A stretch of DNA of 6,416 bases. Source: UBA7672 sp035548775. GTDB taxonomy: Bacteria > Pseudomonadota > Alphaproteobacteria > Caulobacterales > Hyphomonadaceae. A program made the position numbers and the translations under genes. This document shows positions 4,721-6,416 of the stretch, one piece after another (positions within the stretch are counted from its first letter, which is position 1; the number at the start of each line of letters is the position of its first letter). The stretch spans positions 1-6,416 of the forward strand of contig DASZSI010000239.1 of NCBI GenBank assembly GCA_035548775.1, written 5' to 3'. The notes beneath the pieces were generated by a model. It made no database searches. It had not been told where the DNA came from and worked only from the letters and a program-made list of their open reading frames with translations.

Positions 4721-6416
4721 TTAGGCGCTGGTGAACTGCATTTCGGCCAGCCGGGCGTAGAGCCCGCCGGCGCGGACGAGGCTTTCGTGATCGCCCTGTT
4801 CGACCACCCTGCCCTTGTCCATCACCACGATGCGATTGGCGCGCCTGACAGTGGCGAGGCGATGGGCGATAACCAGGGTTGTGCGGCCCTGGCTGGCCTG
4901 GTCGAGCGCTTTCTGGACGAGGCGTTCGTTGGCGGCGTCGAGGGCGGAAGTGGCTTCATCCAGCAACATGACGGGCGCGCCACGGACCAGCGCGCGGGCG
5001 ATGGCGATACGCTGGCGCTCGCCGCCCGACAGCGATCTTCCCTTGGCGCCGACTTCGGCGGCGAGGCCGCCGCGACCTTCGAGGAAGGCGTAGGCTTCGG
5101 CTTTCTTCAGCGCTTCGCGCACCTCGTCCTCGCTGGCGTCCGTTCGTCCGAAGCGGACGTTTCCGGCGGCGTCGCCCGAGAAGATCGGCGCCTCCTGCGG
5201 CACATAGGCAAAGCGGGCGCGCCATTCGGCGGGATCGGTCTCGCGCGCATCAAGGCCATCGAGCAGCACGGCGCCTGATTGCGGATCGAAGAAGCGCAGC
5301 AGCATGCGGAAGACGGTCGACTTGCCGGCGCCGGAAGGGCCCACCAGGGCAACGAGTTCGCCCGGCCTTGCTTCCAGCGTCACGCCTTCAAGCGAGGGAC
5401 CCTGCGCTGCCGGATAGGAGAACGACACGTCCGCGAGTTTGACATGGCCGGCCAGTTTGGCGGGCATCGGCTTGGGGTTCGGCGGGGCGGCGATATCGGG
5501 CTTCTGCCCGAGGATCTCGATGGCGCGGGTGGCGGCGCCGGAGGCGCGCATGGCGTCGCCCATCACTTCGGCCACGGTGGCGAAGCCGCCGACGCCGACG
5601 ACCGCGAGCAGCACGAACTGGATAAAGGCGCCGGTGGAAAGATCGCCCGACATGACGCCGAGCGCGCCCAGCCAGACGACGCCGGTGACGCCCGCGAACA
5701 TCAGCGCGATGATGATGCCGGTGAGCGTGGCGCGGGCCTGGATGCGGGCAAGCGCCGCCTTGAAGGCCGCATCGACGGCGAGCCGGAAACGGTTCTCGCG
5801 TTCCCTTTCCATGCCGTAGGCCTGAACGAGATCGATAGCGTCGAGCGTTTCGGTGGCTTCGGCGGCGGCGTCCGCAACGCGGTCCTGGGCGTTGACCGAC
5901 AGCTTTCGCACCCTGCGCCCCATGCCGAGGATGGGCAGGATCAGCACCGGCGCGAGGACGATCAGCGCCAATGTGAGCTTCCAGCTGGCGAACAGCATCA
6001 GGATCAGCGCGCCGATGGAGGTAACCGCCGAGCGCACGGCCATGGAAAAGGTCGAGCCGAAGAAGGTCTCGATGAGCGTGATGTCGGCGGTGAGACGCGA
6101 GACCGCCTCGCCGGTCTTGAGCTTGGCGAAGTAGGCGGGCGAGAGCGTCATCAGGCGCGCATAGACGTCGCCGCGCAGGTCGGCCGCCAGGCGCTCGCCG
6201 AAGCGGGAGAAATAGTAGAACCGGATCGCCGAGGTGAGGCCCAGCAGTAGGGCGACGCCGATCATGCTTAGGAAGCCGGCGTTCACCATGTCAGCGTTGG
6301 CGGCGGTAAAACCCGCATCGCCCAGGAACCGGGCCGGATAGGTGATGGCGAGGTTGAGCGCCGAGGACACGGCAAGGAAGATGACCGCGAGGATGGCTGT
6401 GACCTGCTGGCGCTTC
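4721..6416 (-). CDS. ABC exporter half-transporter, MsbA/ABCB type (N-terminus outside window)
   Basis: 564 residues are visible, numbered here from the first whole codon (6413-6415); the frame is still open at the window edge. The fragment is a fused permease-ATPase. The membrane domain spans about 1-290 with hydrophobic segments near 5-25, 46-67, 127-147, 148-166, 230-254 and 262-282, and the exporter stretch S-P-A-Y-F-A-K-L-K-T-G-E (92-103). The ATPase domain is complete: A-loop F-S-Y at 332-334, Walker A G-P-S-G-A-G-K-S-T at 359-367, Q-loop Gln407, signature L-S-G-G-E-R-Q-R at 462-469, Walker B V-M-L-L-D-E at 482-487, D-loop S-A-L-D at 490-493 and switch His518. All catalytic residues are present, so it should be an active inner-membrane exporter working as a homo- or heterodimer. 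Typical members are near 600 residues, so only a few dozen residues should be missing. The substrate (lipid, drug or peptide) cannot be told. The GTG at 6368-6370 is inside the first visible helix and is not the start. Confidence 0.93.
   Translation of the reverse strand, partial: KRQQVTAILAVIFLAVSSALNLAITYPARFLGDAGFTAANADMVNAGFLSMIGVALLLGLTSAIRFYYFSRFGERLAADLRGDVYARLMTLSPAYFAKLKTGEAVSRLTADITLIETFFGSTFSMAVRSAVTSIGALILMLFASWKLTLALIVLAPVLILPILGMGRRVRKLSVNAQDRVADAAAEATETLDAIDLVQAYGMERERENRFRLAVDAAFKAALARIQARATLTGIIIALMFAGVTGVVWLGALGVMSGDLSTGAFIQFVLLAVVGVGGFATVAEVMGDAMRASGAATRAIEILGQKPDIAAPPNPKPMPAKLAGHVKLADVSFSYPAAQGPSLEGVTLEARPGELVALVGPSGAGKSTVFRMLLRFFDPQSGAVLLDGLDARETDPAEWRARFAYVPQEAPIFSGDAAGNVRFGRTDASEDEVREALKKAEAYAFLEGRGGLAAEVGAKGRSLSGGERQRIAIARALVRGAPVMLLDEATSALDAANERLVQKALDQASQGRTTLVIAHRLATVRRANRIVVMDKGRVVEQGDHESLVRAGGLYARLAEMQFTSA

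Noticed and set aside
5279..6250. 323-codon open frame on the plus strand opposite the ABC transporter
   Set aside because: The product is dominated by Gly, Asp, Glu, Arg and His, the mirror of the transporter's codon use. The transporter has every catalytic motif, so this is a shadow frame.

Overview
This is a GC-rich, gene-dense window with the look of an alphaproteobacterial chromosome. Codons are strongly biased to G or C at the third position, long non-coding shadow frames lie opposite real genes, and the gene families (DUF1272, DUF4282, a SuhB-like inositol monophosphatase, a DUF533/TerB-like protein, YciI) are common in that class. Proximity to Caulobacterales/Hyphomonadaceae is my impression from protein style, not proven here. 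I see no tRNA, rRNA, insertion sequence, CRISPR array, integrase or phage gene, and no base-composition break suggesting recent transfer.

Left third (1-1572, + strand): the C-terminal part of a DUF1272 zinc-ribbon-like protein cut by the window edge, then a secreted cysteine-containing protein of unknown function (217-876), then thiamine phosphate synthase ThiE (919-1572). Gaps are 28 and 42 nt, so these could share a transcript. Facing them, with 9 nt between stops, is a small two-helix DUF4282 membrane protein on the - strand (1582-1893).

Middle (1894-2896): a 166-nt divergent intergenic region, the most likely place for promoters, separates the DUF4282 gene from a complete inositol monophosphatase family gene (2060-2896, + strand) with all its metal-binding motifs.

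Right half (2900-6416, all - strand, so read right to left): an MsbA/ABCB-type ABC exporter half-transporter missing its N-terminus at the window edge, a YciI-family protein, a DUF533 (YebE/TerB-like) membrane-associated protein, and an unrecognised four-helix membrane protein whose stop lies 3 nt from the inositol monophosphatase stop. Gaps of 66-91 nt allow either one co-transcribed cluster or separate units. Two gaps hold inverted repeats near the ribosome-binding sites, one of which would bury the Shine-Dalgarno of the DUF533 gene.

Overall this is mostly housekeeping and conserved-hypothetical content. I found no convincing new multi-gene system. The best leads are the start-site hairpin before the DUF533 gene and the two orphan proteins (the secreted cysteine protein and the four-helix membrane protein).
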